Shown: positions 24,709 through 34,079, counted from the first letter of the stretch. The stretch is DNA of 64,000 bases from Collinsella aerofaciens (GCF_015548375.1 NZ_JADMWW010000007.1:1-64000); one strand, 5' to 3'. A program made the numbers and translations. The notes: generated from the letters alone by a model not told the origin.

Positions 24709-25682
24709 TGACGATTCTTGCCGTCGCCGCCGGGTTCGCGGCCGACCTTGTCTTCGGCGACCCGCGCTGGCTTCCCCATCCCGTCGTCGCCATGGGGCGC
24801 GCGATCACGTGGGCCGAAGGCCGCCTGCGGCGCGTATTCCCGCAAACGCCCGCGGGCACGCGCGCCGCAGGGCTTGTGCTCGCCGTGGCGCTTCCGCTTG
24901 CGTGTGGGCTTTTGACCTGGGGAATCCTGCATCTTTGCGGTATGGTTCACTCCGGCTTGCGCTTCGTGGCCGAGGCATGGGCGAGCTATCAGATTCTCGC
25001 GGCATGCGAGCTGCGCCGCCAGAGCCTGGCCGTGGCCCGCGCGTTCTCGAAGGGCGGCCTTGTCGCGGCGCGCGAAACAGTCGGGCTCATCGTGGGACGC
25101 GACACGTCTGTTCTCGACGAGCAGGGCGTCGCGCGCGCCGCTGTGGAAACGGTGGCGGAGAACGCGAGCGACGGCGTCATCGCGCCGCTTTTCTACCTTA
25201 TGATCGGGGGTGCGCCCTTGGGTATGGCGTACAAGGCGGTGAACACGCTCGACAGCATGGTGGGCTACAAAAACGAGCGCTACATCGACTTCGGCTGCGC
25301 CTCGGCGCGCCTCGACGATGCGGTGAACTGGATTCCCTCGCGCTTATCGGCCCTGCTCATGATCGCCGTGTGCCCGATCGTCGGGCTCGACGCGCGCGGG
25401 GCGGCGCGCATCTGGCGCCGCGACAGGCGTCGCCATGCGAGCCCGAACGCGGCGCAGACCGAGTCGGCGTGCGCGGGCGCGCTCGGGCTGCGCCTGGCAG
25501 GACCCGCGGTGTATTTTGGCAAGCTCGTTGATAAACCGACGATAGGCGACGCGTCCCGTGAAATCGAGTGGGACGACATCGCCCGGGCGACGAGGCTCAT
25601 GCTCGCCGCGTCCGTATGCGCGCTCGTCGTCTTCGGCGCCGCGCGCGCGGCGGTCGTGCTCGCCGTGGGGGCGATGGCATGA
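24708..25682 (+). CDS. cbiB: Adenosylcobinamide-phosphate synthase
   Basis: CbiB attaches aminopropanol (or its phosphate) to adenosylcobyrate, 324 residues with several membrane helices. Family marks: ADLVFGDPRWLPHPVVAMGR at the N-terminus, AVETVAENASDGVIAPLFY and KAVNTLDSMVGYKNERY in the middle. The ATG at 24708 overlaps the cobC stop; the GTG one codon before is possible. Confidence 0.95.
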   Translation: MTILAVAAGFAADLVFGDPRWLPHPVVAMGRAITWAEGRLRRVFPQTPAGTRAAGLVLAVALPLACGLLTWGILHLCGMVHSGLRFVAEAWASYQILAACELRRQSLAVARAFSKGGLVAARETVGLIVGRDTSVLDEQGVARAAVETVAENASDGVIAPLFYLMIGGAPLGMAYKAVNTLDSMVGYKNERYIDFGCASARLDDAVNWIPSRLSALLMIAVCPIVGLDARGAARIWRRDRRRHASPNAAQTESACAGALGLRLAGPAVYFGKLVDKPTIGDASREIEWDDIARATRLMLAASVCALVVFGAARAAVVLAVGAMA

Positions 25683-26902
25683 GGGAAGACCATGCCGCGC
25701 CCCGGGCTGCCGGGGGAATCCTGCGCGCCCGTACGCATGGGGGCAGCTCGCAATCGCTCGGCATCGCTTGCGAAGGGGGCGTCTCCGACCTCATTGACTT
25801 CTCGGTGAACGTGAATCCGGCAGGCCCCTCGCCGCGCGCCGTCGCCGCAGCTTGCAAGGCGCTTTCTCGAATCGACGCCTACCCCGATAGGGAAAGCCTC
25901 GCCCTCGTTCGCGCCCTAGCGCGCGCCCAGGGCATTCCCGAAGATACTATTGTTTGCGGCGCGGGCGCGTCCGACATCATCTGGCGGCTCGCCGCGGCGG
26001 TGCGCCCGAAACGCATCGTCGTGTGCGCGCCGACGTTCTCTGAATATGCGGAGGCGGCATCGTACTACGGCGCATGCGTGCAGGAGTTCCCGCTCTCCGA
26101 AGCGGATGACTTCGACGTGCCCGCCTCCTTCGCCCGCGCGATCGAGGGGCCGGGAGACGTGGCGTACCTCTGCAATCCGAACAACCCGACGGGGCGCCTC
26201 GTCGACCCCCGCGTGATCGACGAGGCGGCTTGCCGCTGCGAGCAGGTGGGCGCGCTGCTCGTCGTGGACGAGTGCTTCCTCGGATTTGCGCCCGACGCCC
26301 GCGAAAGGAGCGTGGCCGCACGCGCCGCGTGTTCGCACCATGTGGCCGTGCTCTCCGCGTTCACCAAGCTCTACGGAATGGCAGGGTTACGGTTGGGGTA
26401 TCTGATCAGCGGAAACGCCCAACTCATCGAGGGGATTTGCCGGGCGGGGCAGGCGTGGCCCGTCTCCTCGGTCGCCGAGGCCGCGGGCATCGCCGCCCTG
26501 GAAGACGTCGAATACGTCTCGCGCACGCGCGATGTATTGGCGGGCGAGCGATCGTGGCTTTCCCACGAGCTCTCCTCGCTCGGGCTTTCCGTCGTGCCGT
26601 CGGATGCGAACTTCCTTTTAGTCCGCACGCCGGCGAAAGACATCCCCGAGCGCCTGTATAAACAGGGGGTTTTGGTCCGCACGTGCGACTCGTTTTCGGT
26701 ACTGTCCCGTTTCTGGTGCCGCGTCGCGGTGCGCACGCGCAAGGAGAACGCCCGGCTTGCGATGGCGTTCAGCCGCGCGCTTCGGGCGGAAGGCGCATCG
26801 GGCGAAGGCGAACCCGACGAACGGGGCGGCGCTTCTTGCAGCGACGCTATGGCGGGCGCGGATGGCCGAGACTCGGCGAAGGAGGTCGATACCCGTGGGT
26901 AG
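25679..26902 (+). CDS. cobD: Threonine-phosphate decarboxylase (PLP enzyme)
   Basis: A class I/II PLP-dependent enzyme related to histidinol-phosphate aminotransferase; in cob operons it makes (R)-1-aminopropan-2-ol phosphate. 407 residues. Marks: DFSVNVNPAGPSP, AYPDRES, CGAGASDIIW, YLCNPNNPTGR, VVDECFLGF and the PLP lysine in SAFTKLYGMAGLRLGY. A 36-residue Gly/Asp/Glu-rich C-terminal extension has no homology that can be seen and overlaps the start of cbiP. Confidence 0.92.
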   Translation: MREDHAAPRAAGGILRARTHGGSSQSLGIACEGGVSDLIDFSVNVNPAGPSPRAVAAACKALSRIDAYPDRESLALVRALARAQGIPEDTIVCGAGASDIIWRLAAAVRPKRIVVCAPTFSEYAEAASYYGACVQEFPLSEADDFDVPASFARAIEGPGDVAYLCNPNNPTGRLVDPRVIDEAACRCEQVGALLVVDECFLGFAPDARERSVAARAACSHHVAVLSAFTKLYGMAGLRLGYLISGNAQLIEGICRAGQAWPVSSVAEAAGIAALEDVEYVSRTRDVLAGERSWLSHELSSLGLSVVPSDANFLLVRTPAKDIPERLYKQGVLVRTCDSFSVLSRFWCRVAVRTRKENARLAMAFSRALRAEGASGEGEPDERGGASCSDAMAGADGRDSAKEVDTRG

Positions 26903-28394
26903 GGCGAAGCCCATCATGATCCAGGGCACCATGTCGAACGCGGGGAAGAGCCTGCTTGCGGCGGGGCTGTGCCGTGTGCTTTCGCAGGACGGCCTGCGCG
27001 TGGCTCCCTTCAAGAGCCAGAACATGGCGCTCAACAGCGGTGTCACGGCCGATGGGCTCGAGATGGGGCGCGCCCAGATCATGCAGGCCGAGGCGTGCGG
27101 CATCGCGCCCGACGTGCGCATGAACCCCATCCTGCTCAAGCCCGAAAGCGGCCACCGAAGCCAGCTCATCGTGGCCGGCAAGGAGCAGGGAGCCTTCGCT
27201 GCGAGGGACTACTTCGCGCGAAAGAAGACGCTTATGCCGCAGATTTTGGAGGCGTTCGATTCGCTCGCGGTGGAAAACGACGTCATCGTCATCGAGGGCG
27301 CCGGCAGCCCCGCCGAAATCAACCTTGCCGAAAACGACATCGTCAACATGGGGCTCGCGCGCGCCGTGTCCTCCCCCGTGCTGCTCGCGGGCGATATCGA
27401 CCCAGGCGGGGTGTTTGCCCAGCTCTACGGCACGGTCGCGCTCCTTGCGCCCGAGGACCGCGCGCTTTTGCGGGGGCTTGTGGTGAACAAGTTCCGCGGC
27501 GATGTGGAAATCCTGCGCCCGGGTTTGGCCCCGCTCGAGAAGATGTGCGGGGTTCCCGTCGTGGGGGTCGTGCCGTATCTTAAGCTCGACCTGGACGACG
27601 AGGACTCGCTCGCGCCGCGCCTATCTGCCCGCGAGGCGCGCGGCGTCATCGACGTCGCCGTCGTGCGCCTTCCGCATCTGTCGAACTTCACCGACTTCGA
27701 CCCGCTTTCGCGCGTGCCCGGCGTGGGCGTGCGCTACGTTTCCTCGACGACCGATCTGGGCCGGCCCGACCTGGTGGTGCTCCCCGGCTCGAAGACCACG
27801 CTCGACGACGCGCGCTGGCTTGCGGCTAGCGGCATCGGAGCCTGTGTACGCGCGCTTTTGGGCGCGGGCACGCCGGTGCTCGGCATATGTGGAGGCTACC
27901 AGCTTTTGGGAGACGAGCTTTCCGACCCGCACGGCAGGGAAGGCGCTGGCACCGCGCGCGGGCTCGGGCTCATCCCTGCAAGTACGGTGTTCAAGGAGGA
28001 AAAGCGCCTCGCCCAGTCGGAGCTGCGCATCACGGGCGCCCAAGGCGCGTTCTCGGTGTGGAACGGCATGACGGCGCGCGGGTACGAGATTCACGACGGC
28101 GAAACGACCGTCTCTTGCGCCCCTGCGGGCACGATTGGCGGCAAACCAGAAGGCGCGGCCTGCGGAAACGTGTTCGGAACCTATCTCCACGGCCTGTTCG
28201 ACGAACCGGGGGTGGCGCTCGCCCTCGCACGCTCGCTCGCGCGCATGCGCGGCCTGCCCGAGAGCGTCGTGGGTGCTGCGGGCGCGGCGTCCGCGGCCGA
28301 TCACCGTGCGCGCGAGTTTGACCGCCTGGCCGACGTCGTGCGCGAGGCGCTCGACATGGAGTATGTCTACCGCATTATCGAGGAGGGCGTATGA
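26895..28394 (+). CDS. cbiP: Cobyric acid synthase
   Basis: A glutamine-dependent amidase that amidates side chains b, d, e and g, 499 residues. Marks: MIQGTMSNAGKSLLAAGLCR (P-loop-like), APFKSQNMALNSGVTADGLE, VIEGAGSPAEINLAENDIVN, and the C-terminal amidotransferase GICGGYQLLGDELSDP (nucleophile Cys) with a later GNVFGTYLHGLFD. A GTG start at 26895 with the site GGAGGT (26880-26885) overlaps cobD by 8 bases. Confidence 0.96.
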   Translation: MGRAKPIMIQGTMSNAGKSLLAAGLCRVLSQDGLRVAPFKSQNMALNSGVTADGLEMGRAQIMQAEACGIAPDVRMNPILLKPESGHRSQLIVAGKEQGAFAARDYFARKKTLMPQILEAFDSLAVENDVIVIEGAGSPAEINLAENDIVNMGLARAVSSPVLLAGDIDPGGVFAQLYGTVALLAPEDRALLRGLVVNKFRGDVEILRPGLAPLEKMCGVPVVGVVPYLKLDLDDEDSLAPRLSAREARGVIDVAVVRLPHLSNFTDFDPLSRVPGVGVRYVSSTTDLGRPDLVVLPGSKTTLDDARWLAASGIGACVRALLGAGTPVLGICGGYQLLGDELSDPHGREGAGTARGLGLIPASTVFKEEKRLAQSELRITGAQGAFSVWNGMTARGYEIHDGETTVSCAPAGTIGGKPEGAACGNVFGTYLHGLFDEPGVALALARSLARMRGLPESVVGAAGAASAADHRAREFDRLADVVREALDMEYVYRIIEEGV

Positions 28395-28906
28395 TCCACG
28401 TGTATCATGGCGACGGCAAAGGCAAGACCACGGCGGCGATGGGCCTCGCCCTTCGCATGCTCGCCGCAGGCCGCCGCGTCGTCGTCGTGCAGTTCCTGAA
28501 AGACGGCGAAAGCGGGGAGGCGCGACTGCTCGCCGAGCATTTCGGCGTGCCCGTGTTCGCGGGGAAGGTGTCGGAAAAGTTTACCTGGTCCATGACGTCG
28601 GAAGAACTTGCCGCGACGTGCGAGCTGCACGATGGGAACCTTGCTTCCGCGCTCGCCGAGTTCGAGGGCGCGCAGGAGGGGCTGCTCGTGCTCGACGAGG
28701 CGCTCGACGCGCTTTCGAAGGGTCTTGTCGACGAGGCGCTCGTGGACCGCGCGCTCGATATGTCCGCGCGCGGCGTCGAAGTAGCGCTCACCGGGCGCGC
28801 GCCTTCCCGCAAGATCGTGGAGAAGGCCGACTACATAACCGAGATGCAGTGCGAGAAACATCCCTACGAGCAGGGGATATGTGCAAGGGAAGGAGTGGAG
28901 TACTAG
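28391..28906 (+). CDS. cobO: Corrinoid adenosyltransferase (CobA/CobO/BtuR family)
   Basis: It adds the 5'-deoxyadenosyl group to the cobalt of corrinoids using ATP. 171 residues; P-loop GDGKGKTT at 7-14, VVVVQFLKDGE, LLVLDEALDAL and the ending LTGRAPSRKIVEKADYITEM are family marks. Start overlaps the cbiP stop (ATGA), stop directly precedes cbiC. Confidence 0.95.
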   Translation: MIHVYHGDGKGKTTAAMGLALRMLAAGRRVVVVQFLKDGESGEARLLAEHFGVPVFAGKVSEKFTWSMTSEELAATCELHDGNLASALAEFEGAQEGLLVLDEALDALSKGLVDEALVDRALDMSARGVEVALTGRAPSRKIVEKADYITEMQCEKHPYEQGICAREGVEY

Positions 28907-29548
28907 ATGGATTCCAAGGAGATGGCGCCCGGCGACATCGAGCGGCGCAGCTTTGAAATCATCACCGAAGAGCTCGGCGGCCGCACGTTCCCGCCGCTCG
29001 AAGAGCCCGTCGTGAAGCGCGTCATCCACACCACTGCCGACTTCTCGTACGCCGATTCCCTCGTGTTCACCCATGACGCCGCGCACTGTGCGCTCGACGC
29101 ACTGCGCGCAGGGGCCACGGTGCTCACCGACACGAACATGGCGCTCGCAGGCATAAGCAAGCCCGCGCTCGCGAAGATCGGCTGCCAGGCCGTGTGCTAT
29201 ATGGCCGACCCGGATGTCGCCGCAACGGCGCGCGCCGCGGGCACGACTCGCGCCGTTGCGAGCATGGACAAAGCTTGCGGCATCGAGGGTCCGCTCATCG
29301 TGGCCGTCGGCAACGCTCCCACAGCACTTCTGCGCCTCGCCGAGCTCATGGACGCGGGGAAGATCGCGCCCGCGCTCGTCGTAGGGGTGCCGGTTGGGTT
29401 TGTGAACGTGGTCGAGGCGAAAGAGGAGCTACTCGCGCGACGCGTGCCGGCCATCGTCGCGAGGGGTCGCAAGGGCGGCTCGACCGTGGCGGCCGCCATT
29501 ATGAACGCGCTGCTCTACCAGATCACGCGCCCAGGCGGCCCGAAGTGA
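28907..29548 (+). CDS. cbiC: Cobalt-precorrin-8 methylmutase
   Basis: CbiC moves the C11 methyl group to C12 to give cobyrinate. 213 residues. The catalytic His lies in KRVIHTTADFSY near residue 45; TDTNMALAGISKPAL, GIEGPLIVAVGNAPTALLRL and GVPVGFVNVVEAKEEL are conserved segments. The start follows the cobO stop with no gap, with a GGAAGGAGTGGAG site inside the end of cobO. Confidence 0.96.
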   Translation: MDSKEMAPGDIERRSFEIITEELGGRTFPPLEEPVVKRVIHTTADFSYADSLVFTHDAAHCALDALRAGATVLTDTNMALAGISKPALAKIGCQAVCYMADPDVAATARAAGTTRAVASMDKACGIEGPLIVAVGNAPTALLRLAELMDAGKIAPALVVGVPVGFVNVVEAKEELLARRVPAIVARGRKGGSTVAAAIMNALLYQITRPGGPK

Positions 29549-30318
29549 CGGCGCCCGCATCCGCGCCGGCGCTGCGCATCTTCGCCGGCACCACCGAGGG
29601 CCGCCTCCTGTGCGAATGGGCGAGCGGGGCGGGAATCCCCGCCCGTGCCTACGCGGCAACCGAGTACGGAGGCGAGCTTTTGGGCGAGCTTCCGGGCATC
29701 GAGGTGCATGCGGGTAGGCTCGACGAGGCCGACATGGAGCGTGAGCTTTCCGGCGCGCGCATCGTCGTCGACGCCACGCACCCCTTCGCTACGCTCGCAA
29801 GCGGCAACATCCGGGCCGCTTCGCTCGCCGTGGGTGCACGATGCCTGCGCCTTACGCGCCCGGTCGAGGCGCTGCCCAAAGGCGTCGTGTCGGTCGCGTC
29901 GATCGCCTGCGCGGCGCGCTTTCTCTCCGAGAACCCGGGTCGCGCGCTTCTCACGACGGGGAGCAAGGAGCTTGCTCCCTACACGCGCGTCGCCGATTTC
30001 GCGGAGCGCTTCTTCGTGCGTGTGCTCCCTCTGCCCGGTGCTATAACGAAGTGCATCGACGCGGGGTTTTCGCCGTCGCACGTCATCGGCATGCAGGGGC
30101 CCTTCACCCGCGAGCTCAACGAGGCGATGCTTCGGCAGGTGGGCGCCCAGTGGCTTGTGACCAAGGACTCGGGAACCGTAGGCGGCACGGCCGAGAAGAT
30201 CGCCTCCGCGCGCGACGTGGGAGCGCGCTGTATCGTGGTCGCCCGTCCCGCCGAGGGAGGCGGGGCCCTTTCGCTTAGGGAAGTGGAAGACACGCTCTTA
30301 CGGGAGTTCGCGCGCTAG
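29545..30318 (+). CDS. cbiJ: Cobalt-precorrin-6A reductase
   Basis: A NAD(P)H-dependent reductase of the CbiJ/CobK family, 257 residues. Marks: LRIFAGTTEGRLLCEWA, ARIVVDATHPFA, LLTTGSKELAPY, HVIGMQGPFTRELNEAML and TKDSGTVGGTAEKI. A GTG start overlaps the cbiC stop. Last gene of the operon; an IS21-family remnant follows 23 bases later. It is unusual to find the mid-pathway genes cbiC and cbiJ after the late nucleotide-loop genes. Confidence 0.95.
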   Translation: MTAPASAPALRIFAGTTEGRLLCEWASGAGIPARAYAATEYGGELLGELPGIEVHAGRLDEADMERELSGARIVVDATHPFATLASGNIRAASLAVGARCLRLTRPVEALPKGVVSVASIACAARFLSENPGRALLTTGSKELAPYTRVADFAERFFVRVLPLPGAITKCIDAGFSPSHVIGMQGPFTRELNEAMLRQVGAQWLVTKDSGTVGGTAEKIASARDVGARCIVVARPAEGGGALSLREVEDTLLREFAR

Positions 30319-30340
30319 GCGCTCGCCGCGCATGCGTGCC

Positions 30341-30439
30341 CTCCCGCCTGCGAGGAGGAGCGCCCCGAGCAAGCTCGACCCGTACAAGCCTGTCATCCGC
30401 CAATCGCTCGAGGACGACGCACGGAACTGGCGCAAGCAG
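30341..30439 (+). pseudogene. Remnant of an IS21-family transposase (IstA)
   Basis: Thirty-three codons in one frame include SKLDPYKPVIRQSLEDD and NWRKQ. This is the characteristic N-terminal third of IS21-type IstA (SKLDPYK..I...L..D...RKQRHTA). Nothing before or after it remains, and the frame then runs into a palindromic repeat. It marks the right edge of the cobamide island. Confidence 0.75.
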
Positions 30440-30448
30440 CCCTTCAAT

Positions 30449-30517
30449 AAGTTGCGGTGAAATAGCGTCTGTTTTTGCTGCTAAATAGCATATTCAGTCC
30501 CTAATTCACCGCAACTT
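30449..30517. repeat. Palindromic intergenic repeat, family B, copy 1
   Basis: AAGTTGCGGTGAA at 30449-30461 is the exact reverse complement of 30505-30517. The same arm sequence, AGTTGCGGTGAAATA, occurs at 46709-46723 in a second hairpin. It lies between the IS21 remnant and the end of the macB-like gene. No T-run on either strand. Confidence 0.8.
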
Positions 30518-30529
30518 GTTGGTGGTGGC

Positions 30530-31741
30530 TTACTGGTAGCGTAGGCATTCCACCGGGTCGAGCTTTGCTGCACGGCGAGCGGGGTAGAAGCCAAAGATTA
30601 CGCCGATGCCGACGGAGACGGCGAAGGCCAGCAGCACCGTGGCGATTGAAAAGCTCGGTGTGATTTGCCCGCTGGCTCCGAGCTCGCCAAGAATCCCGGA
30701 TCCGGAGGCAAACATCGCGAGGCCCCAGGCTAGCAGATAGCCTATCAGGACACCCAACAGTCCGCCGGTGACGCACAGCGCCGAAGACTCGGCCAAAAAC
30801 TGCGCGGTGATATCGCGACGACTGGCGCCCAGAGCACGGCGAATACCGATCTCGCGGATGCGCTCAGTCACGTTGGTGAGCATCATATTCATAATGCCGA
30901 TACCGCCGACAAGCAGCGAGATGCTGGCGACAGCGCCCATGATGAGCGAGAATGCGCCCATAAAGGAGTTGAGTGCATCGATGGCGCTTTTCATGGATGT
31001 CGCCGATACACTGTCGTACTCATCCTCCTCGATGTCCTTCATCGCGCGCACCTTGGACTCGATGGTCTTACAAAGCTCATCCATGTCCGTGCCCTCGGCG
31101 GCAAGTGCCGTCACGCTGGGGAATGAAGGATTCTCGTCGCCAAACAGTCCGGAGATAGTTTCGCGTGGCATATACAGCGTGAGCGAGCCCATGGAGTCGC
31201 TGCCGCCATCAATCACGCCTACAATCTGCACCTCGCCGTTGGACACCTTGATGGTTTTCCCCAGCGCATCCTGTTCGTTGCCGTAAAGCTGATCGGCGCC
31301 GTTGCGGCTGATGAGCGCCACGCGCGAGCCTGATTGGGACTCGGCCTGGGAATAGGTGCGCCCCGCAACGAGCTTGCTGGCCCCCACGGCGTCGAGCATG
31401 TCGCTATCGACACCCTGTGCCATGACGGTATAGCTTTTATCGCCGGTCTTATACTCGGTATACGCGCTGTCGACAATGCCGATCTGCTCTATCTGCGGCA
31501 CCAGTTTTTGAAGCTTCTCGATGTCCGACTCGGTGAGTTCTTGCGACGAATAGATTTGCACCATGCGTGCCGCATTGAGGCCCAGACTGTTGACCAGGCT
31601 GTTTTGGATACCGCCGATGAGCGAAGTCATGGCGATAACCGAGGCGATGCCGATGACAATGCCCAGGATGGTGAGCAGGCTGCGCCCCTTGTTGGCTTCG
31701 AGCGAGTGAAGGGCTTCCTGGATGAGATCGCGGGCGCTCAT
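30530..31741 (-). CDS. MacB/FtsX-type ABC transporter permease
   Basis: A 403-residue permease: one N-terminal helix (about 20-45; LLTILGIVIGIASVIAMTSL), a large extracytoplasmic domain (about 50-275) and three C-terminal helices, including LLVGGIGIMNMMLTNVTER with the REIGIRRALGAS coupling loop. This is the MacB_PCD plus FtsX arrangement. It overlaps the ATPase gene by 4 bases and works with it and the adaptor upstream in tripartite-style export or mechanotransmission. The substrate (macrolide, peptide, lipoprotein or other) is unknown. Confidence 0.92.
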   Translation of the reverse strand: MSARDLIQEALHSLEANKGRSLLTILGIVIGIASVIAMTSLIGGIQNSLVNSLGLNAARMVQIYSSQELTESDIEKLQKLVPQIEQIGIVDSAYTEYKTGDKSYTVMAQGVDSDMLDAVGASKLVAGRTYSQAESQSGSRVALISRNGADQLYGNEQDALGKTIKVSNGEVQIVGVIDGGSDSMGSLTLYMPRETISGLFGDENPSFPSVTALAAEGTDMDELCKTIESKVRAMKDIEEDEYDSVSATSMKSAIDALNSFMGAFSLIMGAVASISLLVGGIGIMNMMLTNVTERIREIGIRRALGASRRDITAQFLAESSALCVTGGLLGVLIGYLLAWGLAMFASGSGILGELGASGQITPSFSIATVLLAFAVSVGIGVIFGFYPARRAAKLDPVECLRYQ

Positions 31742-32511
31742 GCCACCACTCCTTTCGGCGGGTTGGTGGAGGCGGAAATCATGGGCAGGCTATCTACGGC
31801 GCTGCGCAGGGTCCGCGGTGCATGTGGAATATACGCGCCGTCGTGAATGCGACCGTCGCGGATGGTCATGGCACGGTCGGCCTCGGCGGCGATGCTGGGG
31901 TCGTGTGTGATAAGCACGATGGTTTTGCCGCGCTTCTGGAGCTTATGGAAGGTCTCCATCACAAGCGCTCCAGTGGCGGAGTCCAGGTTTCCCGTCGGCT
32001 CGTCGGCCAGAATGATGGGCGGGTCATTGACGAGGGCGCGCGCAATTGCGACGCGCTGCATCTGGCCGCCCGAGAGCTCGGATATGCGGTGGTCCCAGTG
32101 GTCGACGGGCAGCGTGACAGCCTGCAGCGCGTGCACGGCGCGCATTTCGCGCTGGCTACGGGGCACATTGGTGTAGGCCAGCGGCAGCATGACGTTTTCG
32201 ATAACCGACAGGCGCGGCAGCAGGTTGAAACTCTGAAAGACAAAGCCAATACTCAGGGCGCGAACTTCGGTGAGCTCGTCATCGTCAAGCTCGGCCACGT
32301 TGAGCCCTTGCAGGTAATAGTCGCCCGCCGTCGGTTTGTCCAGACAGCCCAGGATGTTCATGAGCGTTGACTTGCCCGAGCCCGAAGGGCCGGTAATGGC
32401 GACGAACTCGCCGGGATCTACCGCCAGGCTCACGTTGTGCAGGATGTGGGCGCACCCCGCCTCGCTCTCAAAGATGCGGTGCACGTTGCGGATGTCGATA
32501 ACGGGACGCAT
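31738..32511 (-). CDS. MacB/LolD-type ABC transporter ATPase
   Basis: A 257-residue ATPase with Walker [10 protein letters not shown]-loop [13 protein letters not shown], signature [15 protein letters not shown], Walker [13 protein letters not shown] and switch VLITHD. The [17 protein letters not shown] motif is typical of the MacB/LolD group. Start and stop overlap its neighbours, so translation is coupled. Confidence 0.94.
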   Translation of the reverse strand: MRPVIDIRNVHRIFESEAGCAHILHNVSLAVDPGEFVAITGPSGSGKSTLMNILGCLDKPTAGDYYLQGLNVAELDDDELTEVRALSIGFVFQSFNLLPRLSVIENVMLPLAYTNVPRSQREMRAVHALQAVTLPVDHWDHRISELSGGQMQRVAIARALVNDPPIILADEPTGNLDSATGALVMETFHKLQKRGKTIVLITHDPSIAAEADRAMTIRDGRIHDGAYIPHAPRTLRSAVDSLPMISASTNPPKGVVA

Positions 32512-33947
32512 TACATGTCCTCATCGGCAGGCATACTGCCCGAATCCGCGCTGTAGCCGCCGTCAGCCGTTGCGTCCGCTCCGGTGTCCATGACGAGCGT
32601 GTCGCCATCGCGCAGCTTGGTAACCGGCACGTTGGGGTTGATCTCGTTGCCCTGGTCGTCGCGCTTGACCTGTGTCTTGCCGACTACGGCTTCGTTGTCG
32701 TTTTGCGTCACGACGGCCACCTTCACGCGATGGGTTTGCTTGCCCTCGTCATCGGTTGCCACGTTGACGTAATAGTGTTCGCCGTCTTCGGTCATGAGCG
32801 CCATCGTCGGCACCATCACCACGTCGTCGAGCTGCTCGGTCACCACCGATACCTCGGCCGTCATGCCCGGCTTCAGGCGCGCGTCGGGCGCCTCGATGAG
32901 GATGTCGACGTTAAAGGTTACGCTGCCGCCGCCACCGTTGGCGGCATCGGAGTTTGCCACCGACGCGATAGCCGTGACGGTGCCCTGGCTCACGATATCG
33001 GGAAACGCGGGATACGTGACGTTGGCGCTCTGTCCAACGGCGATCTTGGCGATGTCCTTTTCGCCCACCTGCACGGTCACCTTCATCTTAGATAGGTCGG
33101 CGATCTGCATGCACTGCTTGCCGCCGCTCGTATCGCTTTCGCCCATGATCATGCCGCCTGTTACCGTGGCGCCCACCTTGGCGTTGAGCTCCACGATGCT
33201 ACCCGAGCTCGGGGCCGTGACCGTGCGACTGGCGGCCTTGGCGTTCGCCTGGTCTAGGTTTGCCTGGGCCGATGCGAGGCTGCGCTGCGCGGCCGATACG
33301 GCGTTCGTGTCCGCCGATGCGGCGGAGACGCCAGCCGCTGCGGAAGCTCCATCGGCGTCCGTCGTCGGGGTGGCCTGCGCGGCGGTTGCGGCTTTCTGCG
33401 CGTTGGCGAGGTCTTCCTGAGCGGCTGCAACTGCACGCTGCGCCTCGGCAACGTTGCGATCGAGCTCGTCATTTTTAATGGTCATAAGCACGTCGCCCTC
33501 GTTGACGGATTGGCCTGCCTGCACGTTGATCGAATCGACCGTGCCGTCGACAGAAGGGGAGACCACTGAGGACGAAATGGGTTTGAGCTGGCCTTTCGCC
33601 TCGACCGTTGTGGTAAACGTACCCTCGGTCACCATGTCGGTCACAGGCCCACTAGCGCCCTGTGGCTGAGCATTGATAACCAGGGTTGCGGCAATGGCAA
33701 TGAGCGCGATGGCACCCACGACGCCGGCGGCAATACCGCGTCGAATCAGCTTTTTGCGTCGACGATCGGCACGTTTTGCCTTGAGCTTGGCATATGCCTC
33801 TTCATCGGAAATCTCGGCCGTATCGTTCGCGCGTCCGCTCTGCTTGTCGGCATATACGTTTGAAATCAGAGGAATCGTTTCGGTGGCACCTTCGGGCGTG
33901 CGCTCGGTATCATCTGGGCCTGGGGTGATCGTGGGGACATTCGGCAT
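32511..33947 (-). CDS. Membrane-fusion (HlyD/MacA-like) adaptor protein
   Basis: A 478-residue adaptor: cytoplasmic N-terminus of about 75 residues, one membrane helix (GIAAGVVGAIALIAIAATLVI), then a barrel-sandwich/biotinyl-lipoyl domain interrupted by an Ala/Gln-rich coiled-coil hairpin (about 185-255) and a beta-barrel with a final Asp/Ser/Gly tail. It is the periplasmic-adaptor counterpart in Gram-positive MacAB-like systems. The start at 33947 has the site AAAGGAG. The gene overlaps the ATPase gene by one base. Confidence 0.9.
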   Translation of the reverse strand: MPNVPTITPGPDDTERTPEGATETIPLISNVYADKQSGRANDTAEISDEEAYAKLKAKRADRRRKKLIRRGIAAGVVGAIALIAIAATLVINAQPQGASGPVTDMVTEGTFTTTVEAKGQLKPISSSVVSPSVDGTVDSINVQAGQSVNEGDVLMTIKNDELDRNVAEAQRAVAAAQEDLANAQKAATAAQATPTTDADGASAAAGVSAASADTNAVSAAQRSLASAQANLDQANAKAASRTVTAPSSGSIVELNAKVGATVTGGMIMGESDTSGGKQCMQIADLSKMKVTVQVGEKDIAKIAVGQSANVTYPAFPDIVSQGTVTAIASVANSDAANGGGGSVTFNVDILIEAPDARLKPGMTAEVSVVTEQLDDVVMVPTMALMTEDGEHYYVNVATDDEGKQTHRVKVAVVTQNDNEAVVGKTQVKRDDQGNEINPNVPVTKLRDGDTLVMDTGADATADGGYSADSGSMPADEDM

Positions 33948-33982
33948 AGCGTCTCCTTTATAGAAAGAACCTCGATAATTAT

Positions 33983-34010
33983 ATGCGCCCACCGGTTGGG
34001 GCGGGCGCAT
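33983..34010 (-). terminator. Stem-loop between the transpeptidase and the adaptor gene
   Basis: ATGCGCCC at 33983-33990 pairs with GGGCGCAT at 34003-34010. On the minus strand an AT-rich but not T-only stretch follows. It could end transcripts of the L,D-transpeptidase gene; evidence is moderate. Confidence 0.45.
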
Positions 34011-34079
34011 AGGACGGTTTCTTTCGGAACTGTTAGATTGGTCGCAGCGGTTCCACGTTGTAGGAATGCGTGCGTTGCA

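Noticed and set aside
8452-30450. Island as one composite transposon or integrative element
   Set aside because: The border scars come from two different IS families, there are no integrase, relaxase or flanking direct repeats visible, and no tRNA at the edge.
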